From positions 22,061 through 86,060 of the forward strand of contig WNNJ02000688.1 of the NCBI GenBank assembly GCA_012934845.2: a stretch of 64,000 bases of DNA, written 5' to 3'. A model generated the notes under the pieces. That model was given only the letters and a program-made list of their open reading frames with translations. It was not told where the DNA came from and searched no databases. Positions 20,300 through 32,407 of this stretch are shown here, piece by piece. Both the position numbers and the translations under genes were made by a program. Each line of letters opens with the position of its first letter. Within the stretch, counting starts at the first letter, position 1. Source of the stretch: Pomphorhynchus laevis. Taxonomy: Eukaryota; Acanthocephala; Palaeacanthocephala; Echinorhynchida; Pomphorhynchidae.

Positions 20300-21154
20300 T
20301 TGAAAAACTTGCAGCGCCTAGCCCACGCTGGGTGGTCACCCGATCAATTATGACAGGCTGGGGAAGCAACACATTTATCCCCATTCAGCATACTTTCGCA
20401 GGACACGCTGCCACAAACACCACATATTTTCGGGGCTGAGCAGGCGGACCCCCAGTACCCCCATAAGTGGCACACATTGCAATGGGGTGCGTCCTATCAT
20501 CCTGCTCAATAAGCGTAAAACGTAGATTATACCCTAAGAAAGGGTTCGACGCCGACTTCGTAAGCACAAGTCCGTGATCAATATCCACTGCGCCAAAAGC
20601 AATAGGTAATTCCAGCCCAGCCTTGGACTTGACAGTCCGCATTATTGAGTTTGAAGGTCATTTTAAGCAGACTTAGGTCCTCATCCTCCAGCTGAGGCGA
20701 GAAATTGAATATTTTAATAATCGACTGAATAGGCTTTAATTGTAATGAACACAAATGGGTTAGGTTCTTTGCAAAGTATGACTCGTATTCACTCATAATA
20801 TCTGCGTTAATAAACGATATCTTTATATTAGCCTCGTACATACGTACAGGGTTGAAGACCATTCTGTTACAGTACAATTTAACGAAGTCTCTTAAAAAAG
20901 TAGTTTAATAATTTATGCCTCTCCAGAGGCTTAGTGAACATTATTAGGGCCAAATTGTGTAGTTTAGGTATAGGGGGAAGTACCCCAGAGTCATTAGCAA
21001 AATTTGGCAACAAAGCACTTACCTTATCGTCTTTATTTCGATTGGAAGAGTACAAATCTATACCTTTTGCAGCAATTTTCCCTTGTAAATTGTGAAAATT
21101 AGCATTGGAATTAGCAGCCTTTGAAAGTTCCGACAAGATTTCGCTACTGCACAT
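20300..21154 (-). pseudogene. LINE C ORF1 with zinc knuckles, broken
   Basis: Open pieces at 21154-20879 and 20877-20578 give the N-terminal part. Around 20470-20310, one frame reads GYWGSACSAPKICGVCGS followed by a CVASPACHN segment, a zinc-knuckle series of the kind at the C-terminus of LINE ORF1 proteins. The series is broken by frameshift and a stop in place of a Cys. Its position directly upstream of the endonuclease supports assignment to element C. Confidence 0.65.
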
Positions 21155-21174
21155 TTTTTAGTATTCTGTACAAA

Positions 21175-21720
21175 TTGTAAATGCGTGACGGTGCACGCTT
21201 ACATGACCACAACAACAAAAAACAAAAATCTAAATCATGTGTCGAGGAGGTGGGTACGGAGGCGGCATTTGAATGCAATAAAGGAGAAAGCGCGGCGGAC
21301 GTCGAGTGGGAGCTGATTCCAGGCGACTGAGACGGCGACGAGAAAAGATCGGAGACCTTAGTTCTTAGCGTAATTGGGAACGTAGAGTATGAGGGAATTA
21401 CGGGAACGCAGTGATAGAGAGAGGTGGGATGAGTGTCGTCTAAGACGATAGGGAGCAGACGGCTATGAGACAAAAAGTTACGAGAAGGGGGAGTTGTATG
21501 CGGATGTGGATGATGGGCCAGGAGAGTTGGGCAAGATATGTGGATGTGTGGTCAAAGCGACGGAGACGTAGGAGCACTCGAACGGCGGAATTGATGATGC
21601 TTGTAGGGGTATGACATTGGATTTTTGAGAATTGGCGAAGGCTGAGACAGTAATCGATCTTAAGGGAAAGAAACGATGAAAAAAGAGATATACAGGAACC
21701 GAAGTCGCAGGTACATCTCT
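21175..21720 (-). pseudogene. LINE family A 3' fragment
   Basis: The minus-strand 3' tail hairpin (near 21180-21200) is followed by the family A C-terminus, in several frames, back to about the position equivalent to LIDFRSC. It is 5' truncated and frameshifted, and abuts a D element at 21721. Confidence 0.8.
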
Positions 21721-22655
21721 CTTTTTAATATTTTAGGAAGAAATTTATTGTTACAAAGAAGGAAAAAATGTCAACTTTATACAATTGTTACTTCCTTAGC
21801 GAGGTTACTCCGATAAATTTACCACGACACGATCTTACACAACGTAACGCTACTGAAACTGTTCTGGCTAATAGAAATCCAAAATCAACGCAGATTTCGG
21901 TTTTGCACAAATTATATGGGTGATTGTTTTTTTCAGGCTCAATTTGTGCAATTCTTTTCAAAATTATCTGCGCGCCGTCGCCCAATGCTTACTACATGAT
22001 CCAACAAAAGCGTAAAAGTTTGTGTCTTTAAACTTTAAAACTCGTTCCCCGTACTTTCCTAGTTTTCTTTTCGCATGGTAACGTAAATTTGATTGTGGAT
22101 CACATGAAGAATATGATGGAGCTAAGTGATTGTAAATGCAGATGTCAAAGAGAGGCTGCTCAATTATATCACCAAATAAGCCATTGCATTCTACGTCTAC
22201 TCTAGCATTCATGTCTAGCATCGAAGTACATCTTTCGAATAGTGTTACTTGGTAAGCTGCGAAGCACAGGTTCTAACGCCACAGATGTTGTAACAATGGA
22301 AAGCTTTTTAGCTAAACAGTTTTTTACGGTATTATGCCTTACTGTAAAAAGACCACCAACTTGGCAGTAAAGACATGACATATATAGAGCGTAGCACATC
22401 ACATGTACAATTTACTGGTTGATTCGGGGGAAGCCATCCGTATCTCACGGCTATAACATCCTGAAATTGACGCAACCCAAGGTGTTGTTGGAACAAATCT
22501 AACGGTTTTGCGGGAATCGTATTTGGCGTATGAAGGACAGCATTGAGGTTGATTGACGTATATAAATGTGCAGATGATTCCACGAGAGAAGAGCAAACAC
22601 AACGAAAGAGTGGAAGCCAAAAGAGGTAGAGTAGTTTGAGACATGTAAAAGAAGG
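21721..22655 (-). pseudogene. RLE-type element D3, inverted copy of D2
   Basis: Minus-strand copy nearly identical in wording to 3420-4180: GLRQFQDVIAVRYGWLPPNQ, CLYCQVGGLFTVRHN, VECNGLFGDIIEQPLFDI and YGERVLKFKDTNFYAFVG. Shared non-coding sequence follows to 21721. Cys/His and H-N, E-P-L and F-D motifs fit an RLE domain. Frameshifts are at similar but not identical places to D2. The RT part of the element is missing in both copies. Confidence 0.7.
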
Positions 22656-23271
22656 AATTAAATCAGCTAACTGAGTCTACGTATTTAATATAATTATAAA
22701 ATAAACAAAACATAATAATGCTAAATCAAAATTTAATAATTAAATAATAAAATTAATAATTGCTTTTAGATTTTCTATAATTTAAATCAAGTTAAAAAAA
22801 TAAAATTTAAAATAAACGTCATTTTTATGAATTGAGTAATAAATAACAGACGTTGTATCAGAATAATAATTAGAGGTCATCAGGAGGAACTGCTATGCTA
22901 TCAGGTTTCGGCCCCTAACTCCTCTACCCAACATAGCAGCGGGGCCAAATACATGCTAATTATGTATTTCCTCTGAAATAACTATCTAGTATCTTATTCT
23001 AATACAAAGTATATTATTTATTATCCATCCATAAAAATTTGCCACTTAAGAGTTTAAATTTATTCTTTATATTATTGTGTTGATTTATATATTTTACTAT
23101 TTTCTGCTTGATGTTATTTTTATAGTAACCTAGTTTAAAATATGTATCTATTAAATTATTTAAATAATTTTGAAGAAAGCCAATATCATTACATATTGTT
23201 GCAATTCTTAAAATTTCATTATTTAATGTATTATATTTTATATTATATGGTATGCATGAATGCTCATTCAA
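22656..23271 (-). pseudogene. Penelope-like element G, 3' end (G2)
   Basis: Minus strand: the last 85 codons of the RT protein (23271-23014, IPYNIKYNTLNNEILRIAT) followed by about 360 bp of non-coding 3' sequence. The 3' sequence contains the structured segment near 22870-22985 and ends in ctgatttaattcc. Nearly identical to the left part of 33481-34080. The upstream part is lost where an F-element end begins at 23276. Confidence 0.8.
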
Positions 23272-23275
23272 AAAT

Positions 23276-23480
23276 TACGGTAACGCACCGAACGTGGAAA
23301 AGCTGGAATAAGCTACCAAGTCAAGTGGTTTCGGCCTCCAGTATTTTGTCCTTCAAGAGAAATCTGAAGAATGTACTAAATTAAAACAATCGGATTTTCA
23401 TTGATATTTTTTTAACCCTGTACCCAGCCTGTACGAGCTCTACGCTCTTTTGCTGCTGTTGTATTTAATAATAATAACAG
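23276..23480 (+). pseudogene. LINE family F 3' end
   Basis: Reads WKSWNKLPSQVVSASS, then a non-coding end with tgtacgagctctacgctcttttgctgctg and an aataataat tail, matching the minus-strand copy at 10041-10260. Confidence 0.8.
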
Positions 23481-23484
23481 TAAT

Positions 23485-23690
23485 CAGGACGAGAACTGTC
23501 GAGAAAAGGACGGTTGAGAAATGAGGGAGTAGGAAAAGTTACAAGGCGGAAAGCAATGAGAAGAAGCGCGATCTCAGATTTCTGTTCCTGGTCAAGCATC
23601 TTCCACATCGGAATGCAATTATGGTCATACCAGTTTTGAAGTTGGATGCGATTCCAAAGATTGTGATGTATGAACCCTTGTTCAGACGAA
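23485..23690 (-). pseudogene. LINE family B C-terminal fragment, inverted
   Basis: Minus-strand translation gives IAFRLVTF-like and SFLNRPFLDSSRP, equivalent to the family B C-terminus. It lies head-on to the long plus-strand B element that follows. Confidence 0.6.
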
Positions 23691-23779
23691 TGCTATTTTT
23701 GATGTTTCCCTCGCATCAACAGCTGACTTCGTATCTTATAATCCCATAATTGAATCTACTCTCTCACACACTCCTCGTT

Positions 23780-24790
23780 CAACTACGAACAAAATTTCCA
23801 TTAATTTTGCTCATTCTAACAATGCTAACGGTAAAGCTTTTCATCTCGTACCTCCTCTTTTCTATTCCTCCCCCAATCTAAATAAATCTCAAACTTCTTT
23901 ATTCTCTTCACGTACCTCTGACTCTATCACCCCCGTATCACTTCTTAATAATTTACATCATTCCGTAAAAATTATATATAGGAACATCTCCTATCAAACG
24001 ATTCAACACTCTACTCCTGTTACACATGCTTCAACCTATCTTAATTCTCCTTACTCTACCTCCCACGTATCACTTTCCAATAATCTACATCCTTCCATCA
24101 AAATCATTTCCAGTAACATTTCCGATCAACTGATTCAACACTCCACTCCTGTCACACATGCCCTAACCTATATTAATTTTCCTTACTCTACCTCCCACAT
24201 AATCCTTCCAAATAATTTACATCCTTCCTTCAAAATCATATCCAGTCACACCTCTGATCAACCGATTCAACACCCCGCTCCTGTCACACTTGCTCCAACC
24301 AAGATTAATTCTCGATCAAGCACCCATGTCATTTCCACTTCTAACTGCTCATCTGCCTCAACTCCTACCAGCTCTGTCCGTCCACCACTTCCACGAAAGC
24401 GTTTTCCTTTGCGCGATCGATGCATTATCATATCAAACTTATAGCTTTTCGAATCTGCTTCTCCACAATCTCGCCTCGATGATGATGTATCTGCTTTCAG
24501 GTCTATCCTAGCAACCATTCTTCCTGATGATAACCCATCCCTCTTCAATAATATCGCTCCTGTATCCTTTATTCGTTTAAACAAATCCACTAAATCCAAT
24601 CATCTGTGATCCACTCTTATAAATCGTTTTCCGACATAGTTCACATGCCTCTTCGGTACTCTCCCGACGTTTTAAACTTCTTACCACTTCATCTACTTGT
24701 CGTATATTTAATGACCGCTCTCTTTATAATATTGCCCAGCTCAATTTAGCTCGCATTGAGAAATATCGACGTGAAACAAACGGTGAGTCA
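23780..24790 (+). pseudogene. LINE family B ORF1 remnant
   Basis: Frames contain RPPLPRKRFPLRDRCIIISN near 24380, DDDVSAFRSILATILPDD near 24480, IRLNKSTKSN and then ARIEKYRRETNGE-SSLSIRKI near 24745, the same motif order as family A ORF1. A stop follows the IIISN motif. Upstream (23990-24270), a roughly 120-bp segment encoding NNLHPSIKIISS-like residues is repeated in degenerate form three times. Confidence 0.7.
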
Positions 24791-26229
24791 TCTCTATCAA
24801 TCCGTAAAATCAACAAAAATTTTCACGTCCTACGCACGAGGTTAGAAATCCGATGGCATACCGTTTCAACCCCAGTCTTCTTTGCTAGTCAATCTCGCTC
24901 CTGAACATACTTTTAGTCTTAGTCATTTTAACACTCGCTCCATTCTTCATAAAGCTGATCTGCTCCTTGATATTTTCGATCAATCATTCATCGATATTTT
25001 CTGAATTACCGATTTCTGGCACTCTGACTCTGACAATCTTACTATTCGTCGTCTTTGTCGCTCTAATTGTTCTTTAGTTGAATTAGCTCGTCAAATTGCC
25101 ACTCAAACATCTACTGCTTCTAACCATAGCGGTATTGTTGCCATTGCTCGTCCCCCGATGCTTCTACGTAAAATTAACGTTACCATCCGTTACACATCGT
25201 TCAAATTACTCATATGCAGATTATCAACACCTTTCCCTCTGGAACTTGTGATTGTATACCGTCCAGGTTCAGTTGCCCCATCACGTATCTTCTTTAACGA
25301 CTTTGCAGATCTTATGTTTCACTGTTCATTGTCTTATACTCCTTCATTTGTTCTCGTAACTTTAGCATTCGTCTTGATCACCCGGCTGACTCTGATTCTA
25401 TCACTTTAACTAATCTTTTTTCTGATTTTAACTATAAATTACTTTCAACAAGCCCAACTCATATTCTCGGCGGTGCTCTCGGCATCATTGCTGTTCCTAA
25501 CTGCTTCAATGACTATACCTTCTTGTCAATTACTGATCCTAGTTTATCCGATCATTTCCTTGTCACTCTTACTCATCCCCATCCTCCTTCTCCGTCTTAA
25601 CCATTATCCACACAAAGTCGACGCTGAAAACTTCTCGATATCCCTATTCTCTGCACAGCCTAACTAAATTCTTCAATCTTTCCACTTCCTCTTAACTATC
25701 TCTCTCCCTATGATCTCTTCATTCTGTTTGATTTTGAACTTACAAACATCCTTAATAACCTTCTGCCTATTATACCACTACGTTTTCAGCGGTCGCGCCA
25801 TGCTCCCTGATTCGATTCGGACTGTAGTCTTTCTAAGCGTCGGCTCCGTCATTCTTATCGTATGCTTAATCGTTTTCTTAAACATTCTCCAAACTCACTC
25901 ACTTCAAATCTCCGTGCTTCCTATCTTTCTCTCCGCCGTTCCCATCTCATTCTTCTGCGAACTAAAAATACTCTCTATTGGCGAAATCAACTCGAGTCAT
26001 CTTTTAACTCTAAATCTCATTGGAAAATCTTAAACTCAATTCTTTCACGATCATATACCCCTTGTAATATAAATCCTGATGAATTTTCTTCTTATCTACA
26101 AACTAAGCTATCTAATTTACTTTCCTTACTACCCATACCCCCTTATACCCACTATTCTCTTTAAATTCTTCTCTCCCAGAGCTATTCCACCTTTTTCCCG
26201 ATTCGTCTGATGAAGTTTCTTCGGTTCTG

Positions 26230-27300
26230 TTGTCATTACCTAATAAAACCTCTTCTTCCGACCCAATTCCCACTCACTTGCTTAAAAATATCTGCTCCTC
26301 TATCTTACCATTCCTAACCACATTGTTCAACTCGTCCATCCGTAGCCGTACATTTCCTTCCATCTGGAAATGCGCCACTGTTCGTCCTATCATCAAAAAG
26401 CAATCTCTCGACTCCTCACTACTATCTTCGTACTGTACTATCTCACTTCTCTCAACCCTCTGTAAACTCCTTGAGCGTCTCGTTCTTAAGCAAGTTAATA
26501 CATATCTCTTTTCCTCTAACTTATTTCCTCCCTTCCAAGCCGCTGTTCATCGCCTTCGTCATGATTATGGCGTCTCTTTACCCACTGTATCATTGTTTTA
26601 TTCATATCTATCAAACTGTACATTTCGCGTCTATTCTAACTCTTCTGTCTCCCATCCTTCGTCCATCCCGTCCGGTGTTCCGCAAGGCTCCGTATTAGGC
26701 CCTATGCTTTTCTCCCTTCTTCTAGGTACTTTGTCTTCGATTTCTCATAAATTTAACTTCCATGTTATGCAATATGCTGATGACATTCTCATCTATGCTC
26801 ATGCACCTGTTTATCGTATTCACGATCTTAGTGTTTCTGCTTCCGATTGTCTTGTCTCAATTTCCAATCATCTTTCTTCGCTTCGCCTTTCTCTGAATCC
26901 TGATAAATCCAAAATTATGTGGATCCTACCTCGAGCCCTCGGCTTAGAACTTCCCTCAGTATCATTGAATTATACAATTCTTCCTATCGTTGATAATCTC
27001 GTTTTCCTAGGCTTCTATTTCGACAACCGGCTATCACTTAAACCTTTCGTTAGAGATAAAGTACGCTCAACTAATTTGATACTCCGCAACCTCTGTGAAG
27101 TTCGTAGATTGATCGATTTCCCTTCTTGTATGACTCTCATATATTCTCTCCTTTTTTCTAGACTCGATTATTGTCTTAGTCTATTTTCCAACTCACCTAA
27201 ATCCACTCTTCTTCCCCTACAACGCGTCGTCAACGCAGCCGTCCGAATTATTTTCCGTCTTCGTCGTTTTGATCATACATCCCACCATCTTGTCGTCCAT
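26230..27300 (+). pseudogene. LINE family B RT domain
   Basis: A 377-codon frame contains GVPQGSVLGPMLFSLLLG, MQYADDILIYAH, NPDKSKIMWILP and SRLDYCLSLFSNSPKST. Compared with family A, the segment between FPPFQAA and HRLRHDYG is deleted: the whole S-N-H-S-T-E-I-A to motif-A stretch, with its first catalytic Asp, is missing. The protein would lack RT activity despite the open frame. Confidence 0.8.
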
Positions 27301-28455
27301 TCCGTCCGGTGTTCTACAAGGCTCCGTATTAGGCCCTATGCTTTTATCTCTTCTTCTTGGTGATTTGTCTTCGATTTCTCATAAATTTAACTTCCATGTT
27401 ATGCAATATGCTGATGCATCCTCCCATCCTTCGTCCATTCCGTCCGGTGTTCCACAAGGCTCCGTATTAGGCCCTATGCTTTTCTCTCTTCTTCTTGGGT
27501 ATTTGTCTTCGATTTCTCATAAATTTAACTTCCATGTTATGCAATATGCTGATGACATTATCATCTATGCTCATGCACCTGTTTATCGTATTCACGATCT
27601 TAGTGTTTCTGCTTCCGACTGTCTTGTCTCAATTTCCAATCATCTTTCTTCCCTTCGCCTTTCTCTGAATCCTGATAAATCCAAAAATATGTGGATCCTA
27701 CCTCAACGCCTCGGCTTGAACCTCCCTCCGTATCATTAAATTCTACAATTATTCCTATCGTTGATAATCTCGTTTTCTTAGGCTTCCATTTTGACAACTG
27801 ACTTTCACTTAAACCTTTCGTTAGAGATAAATTACGCTCATCTACCTTGATTCTCCGCAACCTCCGTCAAGTTCGTAGATTGATCGATTTCCCTTCTTGT
27901 ATGACTCTAATATCTTCTCTTCTTTTTTCTAGATTCGATTATTGTCTTAGTCTATTTTCCAAGTAACCTAAATCCCTCTTCTTCCCCTACAACGCATCGT
28001 CAACGCAGCCGTCCGAATTCTCCTCCGTCTTCGTCGTTTTGATCATACATCCTACCATCTCGCTTCTCTCGATTTACCTACAATTTATTGTCGTGTTCAA
28101 ATTCGTCTTCTTATCGTTGCTTTCCGCCTTGTAACTCTTCATACCCCTTCATTTCTCAATCTTCCGTTTCTTGATTATTCCCGTCATGTATACTGTTCCT
28201 TGCGTTCCTGTAATTCCCTTCTTTTACATGTCCCAAACTACTCTACCTCCTTTGGACTCCGCTCCTTCCTGGTGGCTGCTCCTCTCTTGTGGAACCATCT
28301 GCCCATTCATTTACGCCAATCAACTTCCTTGCCGTGCTTCAAACGACAAATCCGATTCCATTTAAACAATTTATCTACTTGACTTTTTCATTTTTGTTTG
28401 TGGACTTGTAATCGTACAGCTTGTACGCATTTGCCACATTAAATAAATTTGTATT

Positions 28456-28845
28456 ATCTTGGTTCTCTCGATTTGCCTACAATTTATTGTCGTGTTCAAA
28501 TTCGTCTTCTTGTTGCTTTCCGCCTTGTAACTTTTCATACCCATTCATTTCTCAACCTTCCTTTTCTTGATAATTCTCGTCCTGTATACTGTTCCTTGCG
28601 TTCATGTAATTCCCTTCTTTTACATGTCCCAAACTACTCTACCTCCTTTTGACTCCGCTCCTTTCTGGTGACTGATCCTCTATCATGGAATCATCTGCCC
28701 ATTCATATACGCCAATCAACTTCCCTGCCGTGCTTTAAACGCCAAATCCGATCCCATTTAACAATTTATCTGCTTGACTTTTTAATTTTTTTGTGGACTT
28801 GTAAGCGTACAGCTTGTACACATTTGCCACGTTAAATAAACTTGT
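28456..28845 (+). pseudogene. Second LINE B 3' end directly after the first
   Basis: Repeats the C-terminal segment from SLDLPTIYCRVQIR through VPNYSTSF and a second 3' tail (28793-28845). It follows the tail at 28385-28455 without spacer, so the 3' end of the element is duplicated in tandem with small differences. Confidence 0.8.
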
Positions 28846-28849
28846 ATTA

Positions 28850-29285
28850 TTATACAAGAACGGAAGTCCTTAAGGGGGCGGATACGGCGGATGTCACGGA
28901 GAATAAAGTTAGACGAGCGGACGTTGTTACGTACGAAGGGTTTAAGGGAAAGGTGATATTTATCAAGGTGATAAAGGTGACTTTATCTCTAACGAAAGAT
29001 TTAAGTGAAAGTCGGTTGTCGAAATGGAAGCCTAGGATAACCAGATTATCAACGATTTGAATAATTGTCGAATTTAATGATATGGAGGTAGGTTCTAAGC
29101 CAGGGCGTCGAGGATGGATCCACATTATTTTGGATTTATTAGAATTTATAGTAACACGAAAAGAATAAATATTATTGAAAATTGAGGCAAGCCAGTTGAA
29201 AGCAGAAACATAGATCATGAATACGATAAGCAGGTGCATGAGCATAGATGAGAATGTCATCATCATATTGCATAACATGGAATTT
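28850..29285 (-). pseudogene. LINE A/B hybrid RT fragment
   Basis: On the minus strand the right part reads family B (NSNKSKIMWIHPRRPGLE, NLVILGFHFDNRLSLK), while 28857-28960 reads the family A sequence around DIRRIRPL. A roughly 35-bp internal duplication lies near 28945-28985. The frame is open across the junction by chance. Confidence 0.65.
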
Positions 29286-29289
29286 AAAT

Positions 29290-31130
29290 GTATGCAGCAT
29301 TTAACTGTATGCGATTTTTTCCATACAACAAATACAGTCAATGGCGTCCATTAAAACATTTTATAGAAGAAAAGGCAAAAAATAAAGGATGGGTAAACCT
29401 TTATTTGAGCGAATATGCTGGGAGGCGAAGTTCGCTCCTTCATAACTTTACATCGTGTTGGAAACCTTTTAGACAACAGTAAAGAGTCATTTATAGTTGA
29501 AATTTTTTATCAAAATGATTTATTTTTGTCATTGCTATGTTGAAAACCTAAATTGAACAAGTAATCCCTAATTGAACATTATATTTATCTTCATCTGAAG
29601 TTGAATAGAGCTAAAATTTTGATAGTAGGTTTATTCGACTTCGAATATTTAAATAATATAAAAAATCAGTGTCCATAATTGAAAAATGTGAAGAATAAAT
29701 TTTTTATCTCAAAAAAATAATTTTTAACATAAGATTGTTTGTGTCCATAATTGAAAAATTTGAAGAACAAAGTTTTTATCTCAAAATAAAATTTTAATCA
29801 TACGATTTTTTATTAAGATTTACTTGATGTACTTTTTATATGTTATGAACAATTGTCTATTAATAAAATATTTAACGTTTCAAATCGTAATATACACTGC
29901 AAATTTATATTTTTATTTTTTTTCTAAAAATATTAAAAATTAAATATTTCGAAATATAATTATCCTCGGTTAAAAAGCCGAATTAGCACGTACTATCTTA
30001 CTAATACCTTTCGTTATGCAAAGTTTGAGAACCGGAAAAGGCGGTATTCAAATAAACATTGCCTTCTGGTCCATCTGCCAAATATAAAGTTTGTTTATGA
30101 GCAATAAAAATTATAAAAGATAATACTTTTATGACAATAGCTTCTTGTTATTTTTGTTCAAACATTCGTAATGACAGATTGTAATGACAATATATTTACT
30201 CTCGTCAACATTCGTTTAAGACAATTTGATTTTATTACGTATTACTTAGTTTTTGAACACAGTTTATTGAGTTGTGCACACTATAGCTCATCAGCCAGCA
30301 TGGATATAGTATGTATGTGTCGTTTCTTTCTTTTTAAGAAACAATCAGTTCTTGAGGATGAATTGTTTCTATATCTCCGTATCGCGCATCGTGATCGTAG
30401 TAACATAAATACTAATTATTTTCTTGAAGTTGGATTTTTATAGTATGGAAATGAGCTTCACCCGAAATTAAAAGTAGTAAGTGAATACGTGCTTTTTTCG
30501 AACTCACTCACCAACTAACAGTAAATTTAACATAAATTAAACATAAAACATCAGACATTAAACTAAAAGTCTTTGCTACAAATATTTACGGGTCGAAAAT
30601 ATTGCATTTGACGCTTTTAAGATTAACATTAAGAAATAAATTGTCAATAAAATTTTCAAACGAACACTATATTAGCGTGAGCAAAATGTCGACACGCATA
30701 TTTTAAAATGTTATTAATAAAACCCTTACTTACTTATATTTCAAAATAATATGCCTTGTACTTGCTACTATAAAAATATTGAATGACGAAACTGTTATAC
30801 GTGTCCGCTCTCTTTGTACGACATAAAAGTTTGTTATTAATAAAACCCTTACTTACTTATATTTCAAAATAATATGCCTTGTACTTGCTACTATAAAAAT
30901 ATTGAATGACGAAACTGTTATACGTGTCCGCGCTCTGTGTAGACGACATAGACGACTTACTGACAGCATTAACTTTTAATAAATGAGTAGATACATATAT
31001 TTACAGAAAAATTAAATTAGTTGACTAAAATTATTTTTAAACTATAGAAACAAAAATATTATGACAATTCAGTAGAATAATAATCAAAAGTTCGTTAATT
31101 CCCTTGTAGTTTATTCAAAAAAAGATTTAT
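29290..31130. other. AT-rich DNA with a 123-bp tandem duplication, no gene recognised
   Basis: No element motifs were recognised in this 1.8-kb stretch. Short open frames (29288-29482, 30171-30443) have no recognisable domains. It may be unique host sequence interrupted by elements on both sides. Confidence 0.45.
30709..30954. repeat. Tandem duplication, 123-bp unit, two copies
   Basis: The segment starting tgttattaataaaaccc at 30709 is repeated from 30832 with only a few differences near the end (tctctttgtacgac versus cgctctgtgtagac). Confidence 0.9.
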
Positions 31131-31136
31131 TTTTAA

Positions 31137-32105
31137 GTGGCAAATACGTGCCGGCGCACGCTTATATGACCACGAAGAAAACACAAACAAAAGTCTAAAT
31201 CATGTCTCGAGAAGGTGTGAACGGAGGAGATGTTTGAGTGTGATAAAACGAGGATGCGCGGCGGACGTCAAGAAAGATTTGATTCCAGGCGAGTGGGGCG
31301 GCGACGAGGAAGGATCGGAGATCGTAGTTGTTGGAGTAATTAGGAACGTGGAGTAAGAGGGAATTACGGGAACGCAGTGATAGCGAGGTGGAGCGAGTAT
31401 TGTCTAAGAAAGGAAGGTTGATGAACGATTGGGAGCCGACAGCGATGAGACGAAAAGTTACGAGAAGAAGGCGGAGTTGGATGCGGATGTGGATGGTTGG
31501 ACAGGAGAGTTGGGCAAAATATGTGGATGTGTAGTCGAAGCGACGGAGACGAAAGAGCACTCGAACGGCGGAGTTGATGATGCGTTATAGGGGTAGGATG
31601 ATGGATTTTGGAGAATTGGCGAAAATGCTAAGGCAGTAATCGATTTTAGGGAATAGAAAAACGGAAGTTGATAAGTGGGCGGATACGGCGGATGTCACGG
31701 TATATTAAGTTAGACAAGCGGACCTTGTCGCGGACGAAGGGTTAAATGGAAAGTGATCATCGAAATGGAAGCTTAAGAAAGTGAGATTGTGGAGTATAAG
31801 GATGATTGATGAGTCAAAAAATACAGGGGGAGAAGATATGTTAGGTTAACGGCGGGTGATTCACATTATTTTGGACATGGCTGGGTTTAGAACGAGATAA
31901 AGATGGGAGAGACGTTTGTAGATAGAATAAAGACAGTTGGAGGCAGAAATGCCGATATCGTGTATGCGATGGGCGGGTACATGCGCATAGATGAGGATGT
32001 CATCGGCGTATTGCATGACGTTAAAGGAGAAGGTTTGATAAACGGAGAGAGATCGCTATGCAGAAGAGAGAAAATCAGATGACCTAGGACTGATCCTTGT
32101 GGACC
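31137..32105 (-). pseudogene. LINE family A RT and C-terminal part with 3' tail
   Basis: 3' hairpin tail at 31137-31175, then a 121-codon frame of the C-terminus (31560-31195, LPFLDNTRSTSLSLRSRN). Shifted frames run back through the YADD region (near 32000) to a GSVLGHLIFSLL block near 32090. 5' truncated there. Confidence 0.8.
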
Positions 32106-32126
32106 CTGCGGCAAATAGGCATTATT

Positions 32127-32395
32127 ATATATCGACTTCCATAGTGGCCGAAACGCGTTGGAAAGCATCACATCGAAGTATAAATAAAAATATAAACACA
32201 AAATGTTGAATGTAGAAATAGTTAGATTACTATATATATCGACTTGCATAGTTGTCGAAATTCCTTGGAAAGCGTCACATCGAAGTAAAAATAGAACTAT
32301 AAACTCAAAATGTTGGATGTAAAAATGTTGGAAACATCACATCGAAGTAAAAATATAAATATAAACATGAAATGTTGGATGTGGAAAATATAAAT
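32127..32395. repeat. Degenerate tandem repeat, about 107-bp period
   Basis: Unit starts atatatcgactt at 32127 and again at 32234. Each contains acatcgaagta..aaaatgttg; a shortened third copy follows from about 32325. It separates two A fragments that point away from each other. Confidence 0.8.
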
Positions 32396-32407
32396 ATAAC
32401 CAGAAAA

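Larger units (their letters stand above)
17070..21160 (-). mobile_element. LINE family C, nearly full-length but decayed
   Basis: Minus-strand element with ORF1 (21154-20300), APE endonuclease (19850-19320), linker and RT (19316-17889) and 3' end (17588-17070). It is interrupted at 17589-17888 by a piece of Penelope-like element G. Two other copies lie at 46040-48440 and 56723-58690. Motifs put it among APE-type LINEs, probably of the I/Jockey/R1 side, but the clade was not resolved. Stops occur throughout. Confidence 0.8.
23690..28455 (+). mobile_element. LINE family B, long rearranged copy
   Basis: Plus-strand element with ORF1 remnant (about 23780-24790), endonuclease (24900-25600), linker (25710-26370), RT (26230-27300) and C-terminus, ending in the family 3' tail at 28385-28455. 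Within it a segment around the RT catalytic block is present three times (26661-26790, 27294-27416, 27431-27560). Many stops and shifts are present, so it is inactive. Its 5' half is almost identical to 900-2320. Confidence 0.85.

Noticed and set aside
29288-30443. Short frames that could be host exons
   Set aside because: No recognisable domain or paired splice sites with a plausible reading. Left as unassigned.
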